Shown: positions 1 through 9,879 of the stretch, one piece after another
How positions within the stretch are numbered: position 1 is the stretch's first letter
Layout of the letters: every line of letters starts with the position of its first letter
DNA from: an uncultured beta proteobacterium
GTDB taxonomy: Bacteria; Pseudomonadota; Gammaproteobacteria; Burkholderiales; SG8-41
NCBI GenBank assembly: GCA_903885665.1
Contig: CAISJL010000163.1
Coordinates: 1 to 56,455 of the forward strand
Length of the DNA stretch: 56,455 nt
Direction: 5' to 3'
Translations under genes and position numbers: made by a program
Notes under the pieces: model-generated
Told to the model about the DNA's origin: nothing
Seen by the model: the letters and a program-made list of their open reading frames with translations, nothing else
Databases searched by the model: none

Positions 1-632
1 AACAGCCCTGCAACGCGGCCTAAGCTTAGTCGAATTAGTCGCCGTGCTCGCCATTATTGGCGTGCTCACCAGCATCTCAGTGCCCATGTATTCTGAATAC
101 ATTACCCGTAGCAAAGTCATGACGGCGTATGAAATCTTGACAGGCCAATCTAAAGTGCTAGCTAATTATTTTGCTGATAACGGCACATATCTTAATGCGA
201 GTGTGTGTAGCGCTACCGTAGGCAAAGCAGTCCTTACAAAACTTTCAACAGCTGACTGGCAGATTTCTTGCAACCCATCAAGCTCCACTGACTTTGAATT
301 AAGAGCAATAGGCACTTCTCCAGCACTCAAAGATAGTAGTGGCGGCAATCCGGTAGATATTGGAATAAAGAATAACTCCGAGCGTGCTTTTAATGGTTAT
401 TCTATAGGTTGGATGGGAACCTCGACTCAAAATGGCATAACAGCATTTGCAGATTGCTGGCCAACTCAAAAAAATCAAACCAAATGCACGGGAAGTTAAC
501 CAACCTTACAATAAATATGCACACCCTACCACCACTTAAACCAAAGACACCCTCAGCCATGACTGTCACCCCTAAATCATTGCCCCTCAAATCAACAGCC
601 CTGCAACGCGGCCTAAGCTTAGTCGAATTAGT
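1..632. repeat. 39-bp direct repeat in the heads of pilins 1 and 2
   Basis: Bases 1-39 and 594-632 are identical and cover the prepilin cleavage site. The sequences diverge right after, except for scattered matches along the membrane helix. Confidence 0.9.
2..499 (+). CDS. Type IV pilin-like protein, PilE family (5' end outside window)
   Basis: Major- or minor-type IV pilin, secreted through the inner membrane and processed by the prepilin peptidase. The frame is open to the window edge, so the leader is incomplete. The first visible residues end in the cleavage site RG|LSLVEL, followed by the usual hydrophobic N-terminal helix with Glu at position 5 of the mature protein. The C-terminus has a Cys pair (CWPTQKNQTKC) that fits the pilin disulfide loop. 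It is the first of three tandem paralogues, and its C-terminus closely resembles that of the second. The 39 bases around the cleavage site are identical to those in the second copy. A GTG at 44 is not the start, because it would remove the processing site. Confidence 0.85.
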   Translation, partial: TALQRGLSLVELVAVLAIIGVLTSISVPMYSEYITRSKVMTAYEILTGQSKVLANYFADNGTYLNASVCSATVGKAVLTKLSTADWQISCNPSSSTDFELRAIGTSPALKDSSGGNPVDIGIKNNSERAFNGYSIGWMGTSTQNGITAFADCWPTQKNQTKCTGS

Positions 633-1086
633 TGTCGTGCTCGCCGTTATTGGCATAATTACCAGGATTGCCGTGCCTCAATATAACGACTACATCATCA
701 AATCGAGCATCCATGCTGCGCAAAAAATACTCACTGACCAATCACTGCTCATAGAAGATTATTATCAACAAAAAAATACTTACGTGGGCGGATGTTCGGT
801 CGTTACATTCACTGGAAATAAAGATTGGTCGCCTTTATGTAATGACCCTTTGTTTAAAAAATCAGAGTATCTACTCATGGTTGTGGGAAAAAAGGATACT
901 GTTTTTTCTAAGGATGCCGATCCTTCAACAAACCCATCTAATACAGTTTCGTTACTTATTGGTAACAGTAGACGGAGTTTCGCTCACGGTGAAGTAATTG
1001 GCTGGGCCCATAATCTAAACGGAGATGCGCTCACCTGCTGGCCAACCAGTAAATCTCAAACAACTTGCCAAGGCACAGGCAGTTAA
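559..1086 (+). CDS. Type IV pilin-like protein, PilE family (second tandem copy)
   Basis: Prepilin with an 18-residue basic leader, cleavage site RG|LSLVEL and a hydrophobic helix. The C-terminal Cys pair (CWPTSKSQTTC) matches that of the preceding gene. I chose ATG 559 because it gives a normal leader length. ATG 517 is in frame and would give a 32-residue leader. Neither has a strong Shine-Dalgarno sequence. It lies 59 bases after the first pilin. Outside the N-terminus the globular half differs clearly from copy one, so this is an old duplication with a conserved or recently homogenised head. It could be a minor pilin rather than the main fibre subunit. Confidence 0.85.
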   Translation: MTVTPKSLPLKSTALQRGLSLVELVVVLAVIGIITRIAVPQYNDYIIKSSIHAAQKILTDQSLLIEDYYQQKNTYVGGCSVVTFTGNKDWSPLCNDPLFKKSEYLLMVVGKKDTVFSKDADPSTNPSNTVSLLIGNSRRSFAHGEVIGWAHNLNGDALTCWPTSKSQTTCQGTGS

Positions 1087-1157
1087 TTCATACCATGTAT
1101 TGCATCACATCATCAACAAATCACCACTCCTACACACTTGACGCTAAGGGTCATGCG

Positions 1158-1682
1158 ATGACACACCTAAAACCACACCCCTATAGTCCTCATCTAGCGC
1201 GCGGTCTCAGCATAGTCGAGCTAGTTAGTGTATTGGCTATTATTGGCATTTTAATGGCGGTGGGTTCAGCCCAATATAATCAATATATTGAAAAAAGCAT
1301 ACTGGCGGAAGCGCATGCCGAGCTGAGCGAGCATCAAGCCCGTGCCGAACAATATTTTCAAGTGAATCACAAGTACACTGACATGTGTACAAAGTTACTC
1401 ACAAGCCCGATCACTGTGACCGATAATATCGTCAGCGGAGACGTTAAAGACTATTATGCGGCTAGTAGTAACTTTGCCTATAAGTGCACGGCAGATGCCG
1501 CAACTTACACGCTCACTGCCATCGGCCGCAAAGATCGCAACATGAATGATTTTGAATTCAGAGTCAATCAATTGAATCAGCGCACCACCTACGGCGTACC
1601 CACCAATTGGGAAACCCTAGGGAGCAAACACTTTCCCTGTTGGGTGTTGACTAAACCTGGTGAGTGTACTTCGACCAAGTGA
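1158..1682 (+). CDS. Type IV pilin-like protein, PilE family (third tandem copy)
   Basis: Prepilin with a 16-residue leader, cleavage site RG|LSIVEL and a C-terminal Cys pair (CWVLTKPGEC). The start at ATG 1158 is set by AAGGG at 1146-1150, seven bases upstream. Longer in-frame starts have no ribosome site. It is more divergent from the first two copies than they are from each other. It ends the pilin triplet and is followed by an AT-rich gap before fimT, so it may close its own transcription unit. Confidence 0.83.
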   Translation: MTHLKPHPYSPHLARGLSIVELVSVLAIIGILMAVGSAQYNQYIEKSILAEAHAELSEHQARAEQYFQVNHKYTDMCTKLLTSPITVTDNIVSGDVKDYYAASSNFAYKCTADAATYTLTAIGRKDRNMNDFEFRVNQLNQRTTYGVPTNWETLGSKHFPCWVLTKPGECTSTK

Positions 1683-1899
1683 CTATTTTCTGGATCAGAA
1701 TCCTCATGAGCCGCTGTTGCTGAAATTCTGTTGTGGTGCATGACTGAATGATTTAATTTTTTAATTTTATTTTATTTTTAAAATCATTATTTTTATATGT
1801 TTTGATTTTTATTTTAAATTGCAGTTCCAACCCATATTCACGATCAGCGCTTTTTACCTACAACCTATTGCCATCACAACCCTATTGCCATCACAAGCC
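1683..1899. other. AT-rich intergenic stretch with T/A runs
   Basis: Gap between the pilin triplet and fimT. Bases 1750-1820 are almost only T and A, in runs of T broken by A. No gene is visible. It probably holds the promoter of the fimT-pilV-pilW-pilX group, but no clear -35/-10 pair can be singled out. Confidence 0.5.
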
Positions 1900-2463
1900 A
1901 TGTCCTTAAATGCTCACCGCCTTCACCAGCATCACAATCACCCAGCATCGGGTGCGCTTGGGTTTAGCATGCTCGAGATTATGATCGCCATGGCGGTGTT
2001 TGCCTCGTTAATCGTTTATGGTAAACCGCATTTCAATGACTTTCAAAAAAAAAGCGCGATCCGTGACGCCGCTGCCGCCATAGATGCCGACCTACGGCAC
2101 ACCCGCATGACTGCGATTATTCACAATTCCAAAGCGCGGTATTCGTTTTCGGGCAGCAGCACATACACCATGAGTGACGCAACGAAAACGGATCCTAACC
2201 TTAACACGAGCGGCCCATTTCGTTACATCGACTACGGAAATGGCACCTCCTATACCTTAACCGACACCATCACACCTATCGATCGAGATGTGCGCTTTAC
2301 AGCAGATAGTAGCCAAATCACATTCACCCGCTTCGGCACTAATGACGGGGGTGCAACCCAAATCATTACCATCGGCTATAGCGGTATCGACTGCGCAGTA
2401 TTAAATAACCCCTGCATCCAAGTGCAAGTCGCAGTCAATGGCACCATCTCACAGATCAAATAA
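1900..2463 (+). CDS. fimT: FimT/GspH-type minor pilin
   Basis: Minor pseudopilin of the type IV pilus. The leader is about 21 residues and ends ALG|FSMLEIMIAM, followed by a hydrophobic helix. The next part, DADLRHTRMTAIIHNS, matches the FimT/GspH pattern, in which this helix precedes a beta-rich globular domain. ATG 1900 gives a normal leader. A TTG start at 1819 would add 27 residues without support. pilV follows two bases after the stop, so the two are co-transcribed. Family members help prime pilus assembly, and some bind DNA. Whether this one does cannot be read from the sequence. Confidence 0.8.
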   Translation: MSLNAHRLHQHHNHPASGALGFSMLEIMIAMAVFASLIVYGKPHFNDFQKKSAIRDAAAAIDADLRHTRMTAIIHNSKARYSFSGSSTYTMSDATKTDPNLNTSGPFRYIDYGNGTSYTLTDTITPIDRDVRFTADSSQITFTRFGTNDGGATQIITIGYSGIDCAVLNNPCIQVQVAVNGTISQIK

Positions 2464-2465
2464 CC

Positions 2466-3029
2466 ATGACTGCTCACCCCATATCCAATAACACCCGCAG
2501 CCAATCTAGGGCGCGCTCCGGCCCTAACGCACGCGCGCGCGACCGCCATTGTGGCGCGGTGCTACTAGAGTCTGTGATCGCGATTGTGGTGTTTTCGTTT
2601 GGTTTGCTTGCGATTGTGGGCTTACAAGCCAAAGCGATCACCACCCTCGCCCATGATGAATTACAAACGCGCGCACTCGATCTTGCTCAAGATTATCTAG
2701 ACATCGTGCAAATCTCAGTCGCCCGCACAGGCGGGGTTGTGACAATTAGCGGGCTCACTAAAAGCCTAGACAAATTCTCTTACAATTCAACAAAAACTAG
2801 TGACTGCAATTACAGCGGTGGTTTCACTAAAAGCACCGATACCACATTTAGCGACGCTCTTAGAAATACATGGCTGACTAATTACACGTCATCATTGCCT
2901 GGCGCTAGTGACTCTACAGCTCAAGTCACTATCGACACCACCAATAGTCTAGTCACCGTACGCTTGTGCTGGAAAACCCCCAAAGATAATCAAAATCAAA
3001 TCACCACACGCACCGCCTATGTCTACTAA
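2466..3029 (+). CDS. pilV: Type IV pilus minor pilin PilV
   Basis: Minor pilin with an unusually long basic leader (about 30 residues) and the processing site HCG|AVLLESVIA. It is followed by the PilV-type hydrophobic stretch FSFGLLAIVGLQA. At 187 residues it is in the family range. The frame overlaps the start of pilW by 11 bases, which implies translational coupling. The order fimT-pilV-pilW-pilX is the standard minor-pilin order in Beta- and Gammaproteobacteria. Confidence 0.85.
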   Translation: MTAHPISNNTRSQSRARSGPNARARDRHCGAVLLESVIAIVVFSFGLLAIVGLQAKAITTLAHDELQTRALDLAQDYLDIVQISVARTGGVVTISGLTKSLDKFSYNSTKTSDCNYSGGFTKSTDTTFSDALRNTWLTNYTSSLPGASDSTAQVTIDTTNSLVTVRLCWKTPKDNQNQITTRTAYVY

Positions 3030-4140
3030 ACCCGCCACACCCAGACTCAACCCAACACGCGCACGCGATTATCTCGGCACACGTGCATTGGGGTTTAGCT
3101 TGGTCGAATTAATCGTCGGCATGAGTATTGCGGTGCTTTGTATTGGTGTGATCTACCAAACCATGGCGAACTCCAGTCGCACTGTGTCGTTTGCCGCGGG
3201 CGCTACCGATGCCGACACCTCGGCAAAAATGACCCTCTACATGCTAGAAGAACAGATCAATCGCGCAGGCTTTGGGCTTACGGGCTTTGGTAGCACTGCG
3301 ACCGACCGCTACGGCTGTACTATTACAAATAATACAGACACAGCCCTACCCACTATATTTGCACCCGCCAGCATTACCTCGGGCTCCAGTAATGACACCC
3401 TACAACTTATGGCTTCGGGGTTCGACTACCCTGTTTCCAGACAATTCGTAGGGACAGACAAGCTGGGATTGCCAACCAATCAGATTCTACTTGGTACCAA
3501 CTACGGCATTACCACTGGTGATCTATTATTATTAATATCGTATTTTAGTACTGATAATTGCGGAAAGTTATATCAAGTGAGATCAGTTTCATCTCATACG
3601 TTCGCCCATGATGGCAGTCCTACCGACACGGTCACCCTCGACAATACAGTTTCTTTCAGCGGCCGCCTCTATCATATGGGCTCAACAGCCAAAGCAGGGA
3701 AACTCAGCCAGCAACCGTTCTCAACGACCTGGCAAGTCGATAAAGATGGTCTTTATGTTACCAACCACACCAAAACTGGCACACCGGCAACACCCACTGA
3801 AATTTATCGCGACCGCAACACCGTTGGCTTTAAAGTTGAATATGGTGTAGATACCGACGCCGACACCACAGTCGATGCATGGCAGAACGGCAGCACCACC
3901 CCGACGTGGGCGAATGTTGTTGCGATTCGCGTTGGCTTACTGGTGCGCAATTCCAATTACGAAAAAACGGCAGACAGCACCACCTACAGTTGGGCTGGCG
4001 GCGATTTTACGATGCAACACTTAGATGGCACCGATGGTTCCGGTAACCATGTAGACCCGACTAAGGATTGGAAACACTATCGCTACCGTACATACCAACG
4101 AATTTATTTGCTACGCAATGTGGTGTTAGGTCAAGATTAA
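3019..4140 (+). CDS. pilW: Type IV pilus assembly protein PilW
   Basis: Large minor pilin (373 residues) with cleavage site ALG|FSLVELIVGM and a long beta-rich C-terminal part, as is usual for PilW. It is thought to act in the priming complex at the pilus tip together with PilV and PilX. Paired Cys residues in the globular part (for example near residues 99 and 180) could form disulfides in the periplasm. Its start overlaps the end of pilV. Confidence 0.85.
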   Translation: MSTKPATPRLNPTRARDYLGTRALGFSLVELIVGMSIAVLCIGVIYQTMANSSRTVSFAAGATDADTSAKMTLYMLEEQINRAGFGLTGFGSTATDRYGCTITNNTDTALPTIFAPASITSGSSNDTLQLMASGFDYPVSRQFVGTDKLGLPTNQILLGTNYGITTGDLLLLISYFSTDNCGKLYQVRSVSSHTFAHDGSPTDTVTLDNTVSFSGRLYHMGSTAKAGKLSQQPFSTTWQVDKDGLYVTNHTKTGTPATPTEIYRDRNTVGFKVEYGVDTDADTTVDAWQNGSTTPTWANVVAIRVGLLVRNSNYEKTADSTTYSWAGGDFTMQHLDGTDGSGNHVDPTKDWKHYRYRTYQRIYLLRNVVLGQD

Positions 4141-4162
4141 TCAATCACTGTCTAGATAACCC

Positions 4163-4873
4163 ATGCCTAAGTATTCAATGCTCAACCAACCACAGACCTT
4201 TTCACAGCAGCCCGCACGCGCATTCCACAGGCGCCAGCGCACCCACTTACCATCGGGCAGTCTCACACACAACCCCCTCTCTAAAGCCCACTCACCCGCC
4301 TCAAGGCAGCACGGTATCGTATTGATGGTGAGCTTATTTGCACTCATGGTGATGGCGTTTACCGCACTCACTGTGTGGCGTAGCATGCAAGACCAAATCA
4401 TGCTCTCTAAAAATATCGCAATAGGTCAATACGTAGACGCGCAAACCAATCTCGGGATAGAGAAAGCGCGTGCATGGCTTGCCAGTACGATAGATACCAC
4501 CCTCTATAATACTGATTGTAGCAAGGGCTACCACTCTTCTAAAATTGATCCGATGTCGGATCCTGCTTTTAAATGGGAAGGCGGCAGCGACGACTGTAAA
4601 AAGGGGTTCAAAGTCAGTGGAACACCCGCTGATGTGGGTGTACACTACGTGATTGAGCGCCTATGTTTAGAGAAAGACAAAAGCCCTTATGAGAATATAG
4701 CTCCCACACAGCGCTGTATTTACTCAGACCTTAATGGTAGCATGATAATGACAACAGATTATCGAGTTACGGTTCGCGTATCAGGCCCTAACAATACCAT
4801 CTCGTATACTCAGATTGGCTTACATAAAAACGACATCCTAATTAAAGCATTTAGTTGGCAAAAAATACGGTAA
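4163..4873 (+). CDS. pilX: PilX-like pilus assembly protein
   Basis: Single N-terminal membrane helix preceded by QHGIVLMVSLFALMVMA, the PilX_N pattern (a non-canonical prepilin-like segment), then MQDQIMLSKNIA, which matches the usual 'qermagN' stretch. From ATG 4163 the segment before the membrane helix is about 50 residues, longer than normal, so the true start may be further in. No better start with a ribosome site is visible. It is the last gene of the pilus group. pilY1, which often follows pilX, is absent here and the convergent ispH comes next. Confidence 0.75.
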   Translation: MPKYSMLNQPQTFSQQPARAFHRRQRTHLPSGSLTHNPLSKAHSPASRQHGIVLMVSLFALMVMAFTALTVWRSMQDQIMLSKNIAIGQYVDAQTNLGIEKARAWLASTIDTTLYNTDCSKGYHSSKIDPMSDPAFKWEGGSDDCKKGFKVSGTPADVGVHYVIERLCLEKDKSPYENIAPTQRCIYSDLNGSMIMTTDYRVTVRVSGPNNTISYTQIGLHKNDILIKAFSWQKIR

Positions 4874-5016
4874 CATTGACATTGCTCAAACCGCTATGAG
4901 CACCTGGTGATGATTGCCCAGCAGTCCATGAATCCCTAGGCGCCAAGCACCGCTCATATAATTCATGTAGTCCGTGACGTTTATTCTTTTTTAATTTCTA
5001 TGTCGCCTACATCGGT

Positions 5017-5982
5017 CTACATCGTTTGCGCAATACCCGTGAGCTCTTTGGGCACTTGAAACATAATGTTTTCCTCTGCACCCGTGAGTTGATCCACTCG
5101 CGTGATACCCAGTTGCTGTAAGAGCACCAGCACCCCATCGACCAAGATATCAGGGGCAGAGGCGCCAGCGGTCACACCAATGCTGTGCTTGCCGTCTAAC
5201 CAAGCGGTATCTATCTCGTTGGCATCATTAATCAAGTACGCATTAACCCCGAGTTGATTCGCCAGCTCACGCAAGCGATTCGAGTTAGAACTGTTCTGCG
5301 CGCCGACCACCAACACCACATCGCACTCAGCCGCCAATGCGCTCACGGCATCTTGGCGGTTTTGGGTGGCGTAACAAATGTCGTCTTTCTTTGGGCCTAC
5401 AATCTGCGGGAAGCGGGCACGTAAGGCGCTGATAATCCGCGAAGTATCATCCACCGACAACGTGGTTTGGGTGACATAAGCGAGGCGCGTAGGGTCTTGC
5501 ACTTTCAAGGTTGCGATGTCGTCAATAGTCTCGACTAAATATAGGCCTCCAGACACTTGCCCCATGGTGCCTTGCACTTCAGGATGACCACGATGACCAA
5601 TCATCACTACTTCATATCCGCGCTCGCACATTTTGACAACTTCTACATGCACCTTGGTCACCAATGGACATGTGGCATCGAAGACCCGCTGCCCCAACGC
5701 GGCTGCTTGTAGTCGCACCGCTTGCGATACTCCATGTGCGCTAAAAATCACCACTGCCCCGGTGGGTGCATCGGTAAGCTCGTTAATAAAAATTGCCCCT
5801 TTATTGCGCAGATCATTGACTACAAATTGGTTATGCACAATTTCATGACGCACGTAGATCGGGGCGCCAAATTGACGCAAGGCGCGCTCAACAATATCAA
5901 TCGCGCGCACCACGCCCGCGCAAAATCCACGGGGATTAGCCAGCACGACGCGCCGCGTTTTTGTTACTGTAGTCATTTTCAT
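5017..5982 (-). CDS. ispH: 4-hydroxy-3-methylbut-2-enyl diphosphate reductase
   Basis: Last step of the MEP isoprenoid pathway: reduction of HMBPP to IPP and DMAPP with a [4Fe-4S] cluster in the cytoplasm. The three cluster cysteines are visible at Cys21 (NPRGFCAGV), Cys105 (DATCPLV) and Cys203 ([11 protein letters not shown]). The substrate motif GHPEV, which carries the catalytic Glu, is near residue 134. At 321 residues it has the normal length. It stands alone, convergent with pilX. Other MEP genes in the window are dxs and, downstream in the pathway, ispA. Confidence 0.96.
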   Translation of the reverse strand: MKMTTVTKTRRVVLANPRGFCAGVVRAIDIVERALRQFGAPIYVRHEIVHNQFVVNDLRNKGAIFINELTDAPTGAVVIFSAHGVSQAVRLQAAALGQRVFDATCPLVTKVHVEVVKMCERGYEVVMIGHRGHPEVQGTMGQVSGGLYLVETIDDIATLKVQDPTRLAYVTQTTLSVDDTSRIISALRARFPQIVGPKKDDICYATQNRQDAVSALAAECDVVLVVGAQNSSNSNRLRELANQLGVNAYLINDANEIDTAWLDGKHSIGVTAGASAPDILVDGVLVLLQQLGITRVDQLTGAEENIMFQVPKELTGIAQTM

Positions 5983-6259
5983 GCCCCCTAATTAGAATCA
6001 AATCAAAATCATGTAGCGGTGATCATGCTGGCAGTGAATCTTCTCATTGAATCAAATTATTCAATCAAATTATTGAATCAACTCAATGAATAATCTGCAC
6101 GCGTCAATTCAATAGGTTAATGAAGTCAATCAACCACGTCAGTCAACTCACTGAATCAGCTCACTCATTCTGCTCACTCAGCCAACTTACTCAGCAAACT
6201 TACTCAGCCAACGCACCCAGCCAACTCGGCAAGCTCACTCAGTAAGCCAACTCAGTCAG
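5983..6259. repeat. Intergenic degenerate short repeats (ATCAA / CTCAGCCAA type)
   Basis: Between ispH and lspA the sequence is a run of imperfect copies of short words. The first half repeats tcaatcaaattatt-like units (about 6040-6160). The second half repeats actcagccaa-like units (about 6170-6260). No gene or clear terminator is seen. It looks like slippage-expanded spacer DNA of the kind found in several other gaps in this window. Confidence 0.6.
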
Positions 6260-6769
6260 TCAACCAGGTGATTTATCTTGACGCCGCAAGCTATCGATAA
6301 TCAATAAACCCGCCCCCACACAGATTGCACTGTCTGCAATATTAAATGCGGGCCAATGCCAACCGTACGCATGTACATCTAAAAAATCTACTACTGCACC
6401 GATCCGTATGCGATCGATCACATTACCCACTGCACCCCCTAAAATACTACTCAAGCCCCAACACAACAGACGTTGTTGGGGTTGTTGGTAGATCATCACC
6501 ACCAACCATACTGCAGCTGCAATTGCCAAGCCGCTTAATAGATGGCGCTGCCACCCCCCCGCATCGGCTAACACACTAAAAGCCGCACCCGTGTTATAGG
6601 CCAACACCAAATTAAAGTGGGCGTTCACCACCAGCGGTAGTTGCGCTGAGAGTTGTGCTACGGCCCAAGCCTTACTGAGCTGATCAAGCACTACAATGAC
6701 CACCGCAACCCCATACCAATGTAGTGGCTTTCTCAACATCTGACTAAACGAATTTAGCTGCATACTCAT
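6260..6769 (-). CDS. lspA: Lipoprotein signal peptidase
   Basis: Inner-membrane aspartic peptidase (signal peptidase II) that cleaves the signal from diacylated prolipoproteins. It has four hydrophobic helices. The catalytic pair is Asp119 (GNVIDR) and Asp146 (FNIADS), with the conserved YNTGAAFS segment near residue 58. At 169 residues it has the typical length. Its ATG overlaps the ileS stop as ATGA (6766-6769), so it is translationally coupled to ileS, the common arrangement in proteobacteria. Confidence 0.95.
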   Translation of the reverse strand: MSMQLNSFSQMLRKPLHWYGVAVVIVVLDQLSKAWAVAQLSAQLPLVVNAHFNLVLAYNTGAAFSVLADAGGWQRHLLSGLAIAAAVWLVVMIYQQPQQRLLCWGLSSILGGAVGNVIDRIRIGAVVDFLDVHAYGWHWPAFNIADSAICVGAGLLIIDSLRRQDKSPG

Positions 6770-9657
6770 GCGTGGTGACGGATCTCACCCGCGCCATAGA
6801 GGTTGGCGTGGCATCTGCCACATAACTGCGGGTGGTCACTATTGCTACCAACATCGGCCCGATAATGCCAGCACCGCTCGCACTTGGTGTGACTGCTCGG
6901 GTTCACTTGCACCCACACATTGGGCAGTGTTGTCGCTTGCGCATCAGCCGGGGCCGCTGAGGCATGCACGGTGGCACGCGAGGTAATAAACACAAAGCGC
7001 AAATCATCAGCGACATGTTGTAGGCGCTGTAGAGCGTCTCCTTCGGCATACACATCGAGTTCGGCCGCCAATGAAGACCCAATTTTGCCAGCCGTACGCA
7101 GCGCTTCGAGTTGGCGCATGACTTCACCACGGATATGACGCAGCTCGCCCCAGCGCTCGCGCAACTGCGCGGCATCTGCAGGCTCGGTAATGGGTAACCA
7201 GGTATGCTCAAACACGCTATCTGATTGATCCGACAACAAGCTCCATACTTCTTCAGCAGTGAACGATAAAATAGGCGCCATCAGTCGAGTCAGTGCGTGG
7301 GTCATGGTGTATAAGGCATTTTGTGCTGAGCGCCGTGCCAGTGAATTCTCGGGCGCGGTATAGAGCCGGTCTTTTAAAATATCTAAGTAAAAGCCGCCTA
7401 AGTCCTCAGAGCAAAACGCTTGCAGTCGTTGTACGACTTGATGAAATTCATACTCGCCATAATGTCCTACAGAGGCGCTTCGTTTATCTCCTGGTGTGGC
7501 TGGCGTAAGCGCGCTTTGTAAGTCGCTCAACATCACTAGCGCATAGCGATCAATCTCTAGCCATTGCGCCACCGGTAGGGCGTGTTGTTGCGGGTTGTAG
7601 TCCGCAATATTTGCGAGTAAAAAGCGTAAGGTGTTACGAATACGCCGATAGGATTCAACCACGCGCTTGAGAATTTCTTTAGAGATCGACAACTCTCCAG
7701 AGTAATCGGTGCTCGCCACCCATAGGCGCAGAATATCTGCACCAAATTCATTCATGATCTGTTGCGGCGCGATGACGTTGCCTTTGGATTTACTCATCTT
7801 GCGACCCTGACCATCGACCACAAAGCCGTGGGTGAGCAAGGCCTTATACGGTGCGTGGCCATCAATCATGGCGGCAGTGAGTAACGAGGAGTGAAACCAT
7901 CCGCGATGTTGATCTGAGCCTTCAAGGTATAGATCAGCCGGATAGGCACTTTGCGCAGCGTGTGAGCCGCGTAGCACGGTGTAGTGGGTGGTGCCTGAGT
8001 CAAACCACACATCTAAGGTGTCTTTGATTTTGACGTAGTCTTGAGCATCTGCCCCCAGCAATTCGGCTGCATCGAGTGCTTGCCATACTTCTAGTCCTCC
8101 CACCGCAACGCGCGCAGCCACTTGTTCGATCAGTTCACTGGTGCGCGGATGGAGTGCGCCGGTTTCTTTGTGCACAAATAGGGGCATAGGCACACCCCAT
8201 TGGCGTTGGCGTGACAGCGTCCAATCAGGACGATTGGCAATCATGCCGTGTAAGCGCGCCTTACCCCACGCCGGATAGAACGTGGTGGCATCGACTGCAC
8301 GTAGCGCCGTGTCTCTGAGGCTGGGGGTGTTCTGGCTGGGAGGCTGCTTGCCCACCGGATGCCCGCTCTTCACCCCATCCATAGATGCAAACCACTGATT
8401 TGTCGCTCGCAGAATGATTGGTGTTTTATGGCGCCAACAATGCATGTAACTATGCAGATAGGCTTCACTCGCAAACAATGCGCCACAGGCCTCGAGATGC
8501 GCCACAATTTTGGGGTTTGCCTTCCAGATCATCTCACCACCAAAGAGCGGCAGTGATTGGGCATACTTACCATCGCCTAATACCGGTGTCAGAATGGCAT
8601 CGTCGGCCATGCCATGTTGGCGGCAGGATTGAAAGTCCTCTACTCCATAGGCGGGCGCCGAATGCACAATGCCGGTGCCAGTGTCTAGCGTGACGTAGTC
8701 ACCTAAATAAACCGGTGAGACGCGGTCATAGAAGGGGTGTTGAAATGCAATGCCTGCGAGTTGTTCGCCGCGGCACACTGCCAGCGTGCGGCCTTCTAAA
8801 CCATAGCGGGCAAGACAGTATTCTTGGCGCTCGGCAGCCAGTATGAGCATGCCGCGGCTAGTGGCTACTAAGTGATATTCAAATTCGGGATGCAGATTGA
8901 GCGCTTGATTAGCGGGTAGCGTCCAGGGTGTTGTGGTCCAGATCACTGCATAGCCTGGGCCTTCTGGCAGAGTAGCCAGACCAAAAGCCTGCGCCAGTGG
9001 CTGGCGTTGGCGGTCTATAAAGCCAAAGCCCACATCTACAGTGGTATCTTTACGGTCTTCGTATTCCACCTCGGCCTCAGCCAAAGCGGAGCCGCAATCG
9101 AAGCACCAATTCACGGGCTTCAAACCACGGTAGACAAAACCCTTGTCGATCAACAGCCCAAGGGCGCGAATCTCGGCCGCTTCGGTGGCCGGTGTCATCG
9201 TGAGATAGGGATTGTCCCATTCGCCCAATACACCCAAACGCTGAAAGTCTAGCTTCTGACGCTCAACTTGCGCAGCGGCATAATCGCGGCAGAGTTGCTG
9301 GGTTTGTGCCGCTGGTAGATGCTTGCCGTGGAGCTTCTCGATCTGCACTTCAATCGGCATGCCGTGACAATCCCAACCCGGCACATACGGCGCATCAAAA
9401 CCCGAGAGCGATTTCGATTTGACGATAATGTCTTTGAGGATTTTATTCACGGCGTGACCGATGTGAATATCGCCATTGGCATAGGGTGGGCCATCGTGCA
9501 ACACAAAGCGGGGCCGACCGATACTGGCTTGGCGTATCCGTTCGTACCATCCTCGAGCCTGCCATTGCGCGAGCATTGTCGGTTCGCGCTTAGCTAAATC
9601 ACCGCGCATAGGAAATGGCGTATCAGGGAGATTGAGGGTTTGTTTATATTCAGTCAT
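6766..9657 (-). CDS. ileS: Isoleucyl-tRNA synthetase
   Basis: Class I aminoacyl-tRNA synthetase charging tRNA-Ile. HIGH is at residues 65-68 and KMSKS at 620-624. An editing CP1 domain lies between them. The C-terminal zinc finger has two CxxC pairs (CERC and CGRC). At 963 residues it is slightly longer than usual because of short inserts, one before the second half of the catalytic domain (around residue 435) and one in the anticodon-binding region. It is upstream of and coupled to lspA. The order ribF-ileS-lspA is standard. Confidence 0.97.
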   Translation of the reverse strand: MTEYKQTLNLPDTPFPMRGDLAKREPTMLAQWQARGWYERIRQASIGRPRFVLHDGPPYANGDIHIGHAVNKILKDIIVKSKSLSGFDAPYVPGWDCHGMPIEVQIEKLHGKHLPAAQTQQLCRDYAAAQVERQKLDFQRLGVLGEWDNPYLTMTPATEAAEIRALGLLIDKGFVYRGLKPVNWCFDCGSALAEAEVEYEDRKDTTVDVGFGFIDRQRQPLAQAFGLATLPEGPGYAVIWTTTPWTLPANQALNLHPEFEYHLVATSRGMLILAAERQEYCLARYGLEGRTLAVCRGEQLAGIAFQHPFYDRVSPVYLGDYVTLDTGTGIVHSAPAYGVEDFQSCRQHGMADDAILTPVLGDGKYAQSLPLFGGEMIWKANPKIVAHLEACGALFASEAYLHSYMHCWRHKTPIILRATNQWFASMDGVKSGHPVGKQPPSQNTPSLRDTALRAVDATTFYPAWGKARLHGMIANRPDWTLSRQRQWGVPMPLFVHKETGALHPRTSELIEQVAARVAVGGLEVWQALDAAELLGADAQDYVKIKDTLDVWFDSGTTHYTVLRGSHAAQSAYPADLYLEGSDQHRGWFHSSLLTAAMIDGHAPYKALLTHGFVVDGQGRKMSKSKGNVIAPQQIMNEFGADILRLWVASTDYSGELSISKEILKRVVESYRRIRNTLRFLLANIADYNPQQHALPVAQWLEIDRYALVMLSDLQSALTPATPGDKRSASVGHYGEYEFHQVVQRLQAFCSEDLGGFYLDILKDRLYTAPENSLARRSAQNALYTMTHALTRLMAPILSFTAEEVWSLLSDQSDSVFEHTWLPITEPADAAQLRERWGELRHIRGEVMRQLEALRTAGKIGSSLAAELDVYAEGDALQRLQHVADDLRFVFITSRATVHASAAPADAQATTLPNVWVQVNPSSHTKCERCWHYRADVGSNSDHPQLCGRCHANLYGAGEIRHHA

Positions 9658-9879
9658 GGGACTTCAGTCAGGTGAGTGTTTGCTGATTCTGGTGGAGTAT
9701 ACGGTTTAGCGTTACGGATTAGCGATTAGGTTTAACGATTGCTTGTGGGATTGCTTATGCGATTGTTTTGTAATTATTTATGTGATTATTGGTCTCATTG
9801 TTTGTGCGATTGTTGATGTGATTATTTGTCTGATTGTGTGTGATTGTTTGTGTGGTGACCTGAGAGATGCTCCCACCGT
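9658..9879. repeat. Intergenic degenerate repeat of GATTGTTTGTGT type
   Basis: The gap between ribF and ileS. From about 9715 to 9855 the sequence consists of imperfect 10-14 base units such as gattgtttgtgt and gattatttgtct. No gene is visible and no rho-independent terminator is obvious. Its base composition (T and G on the plus strand) differs sharply from the flanking genes. Confidence 0.65.

Noticed and set aside
6766-9657. Inserts in IleS as a sign of an intein or foreign piece
   Set aside because: The inserts are only a few tens of residues, lie in variable loops and show no splicing motifs.
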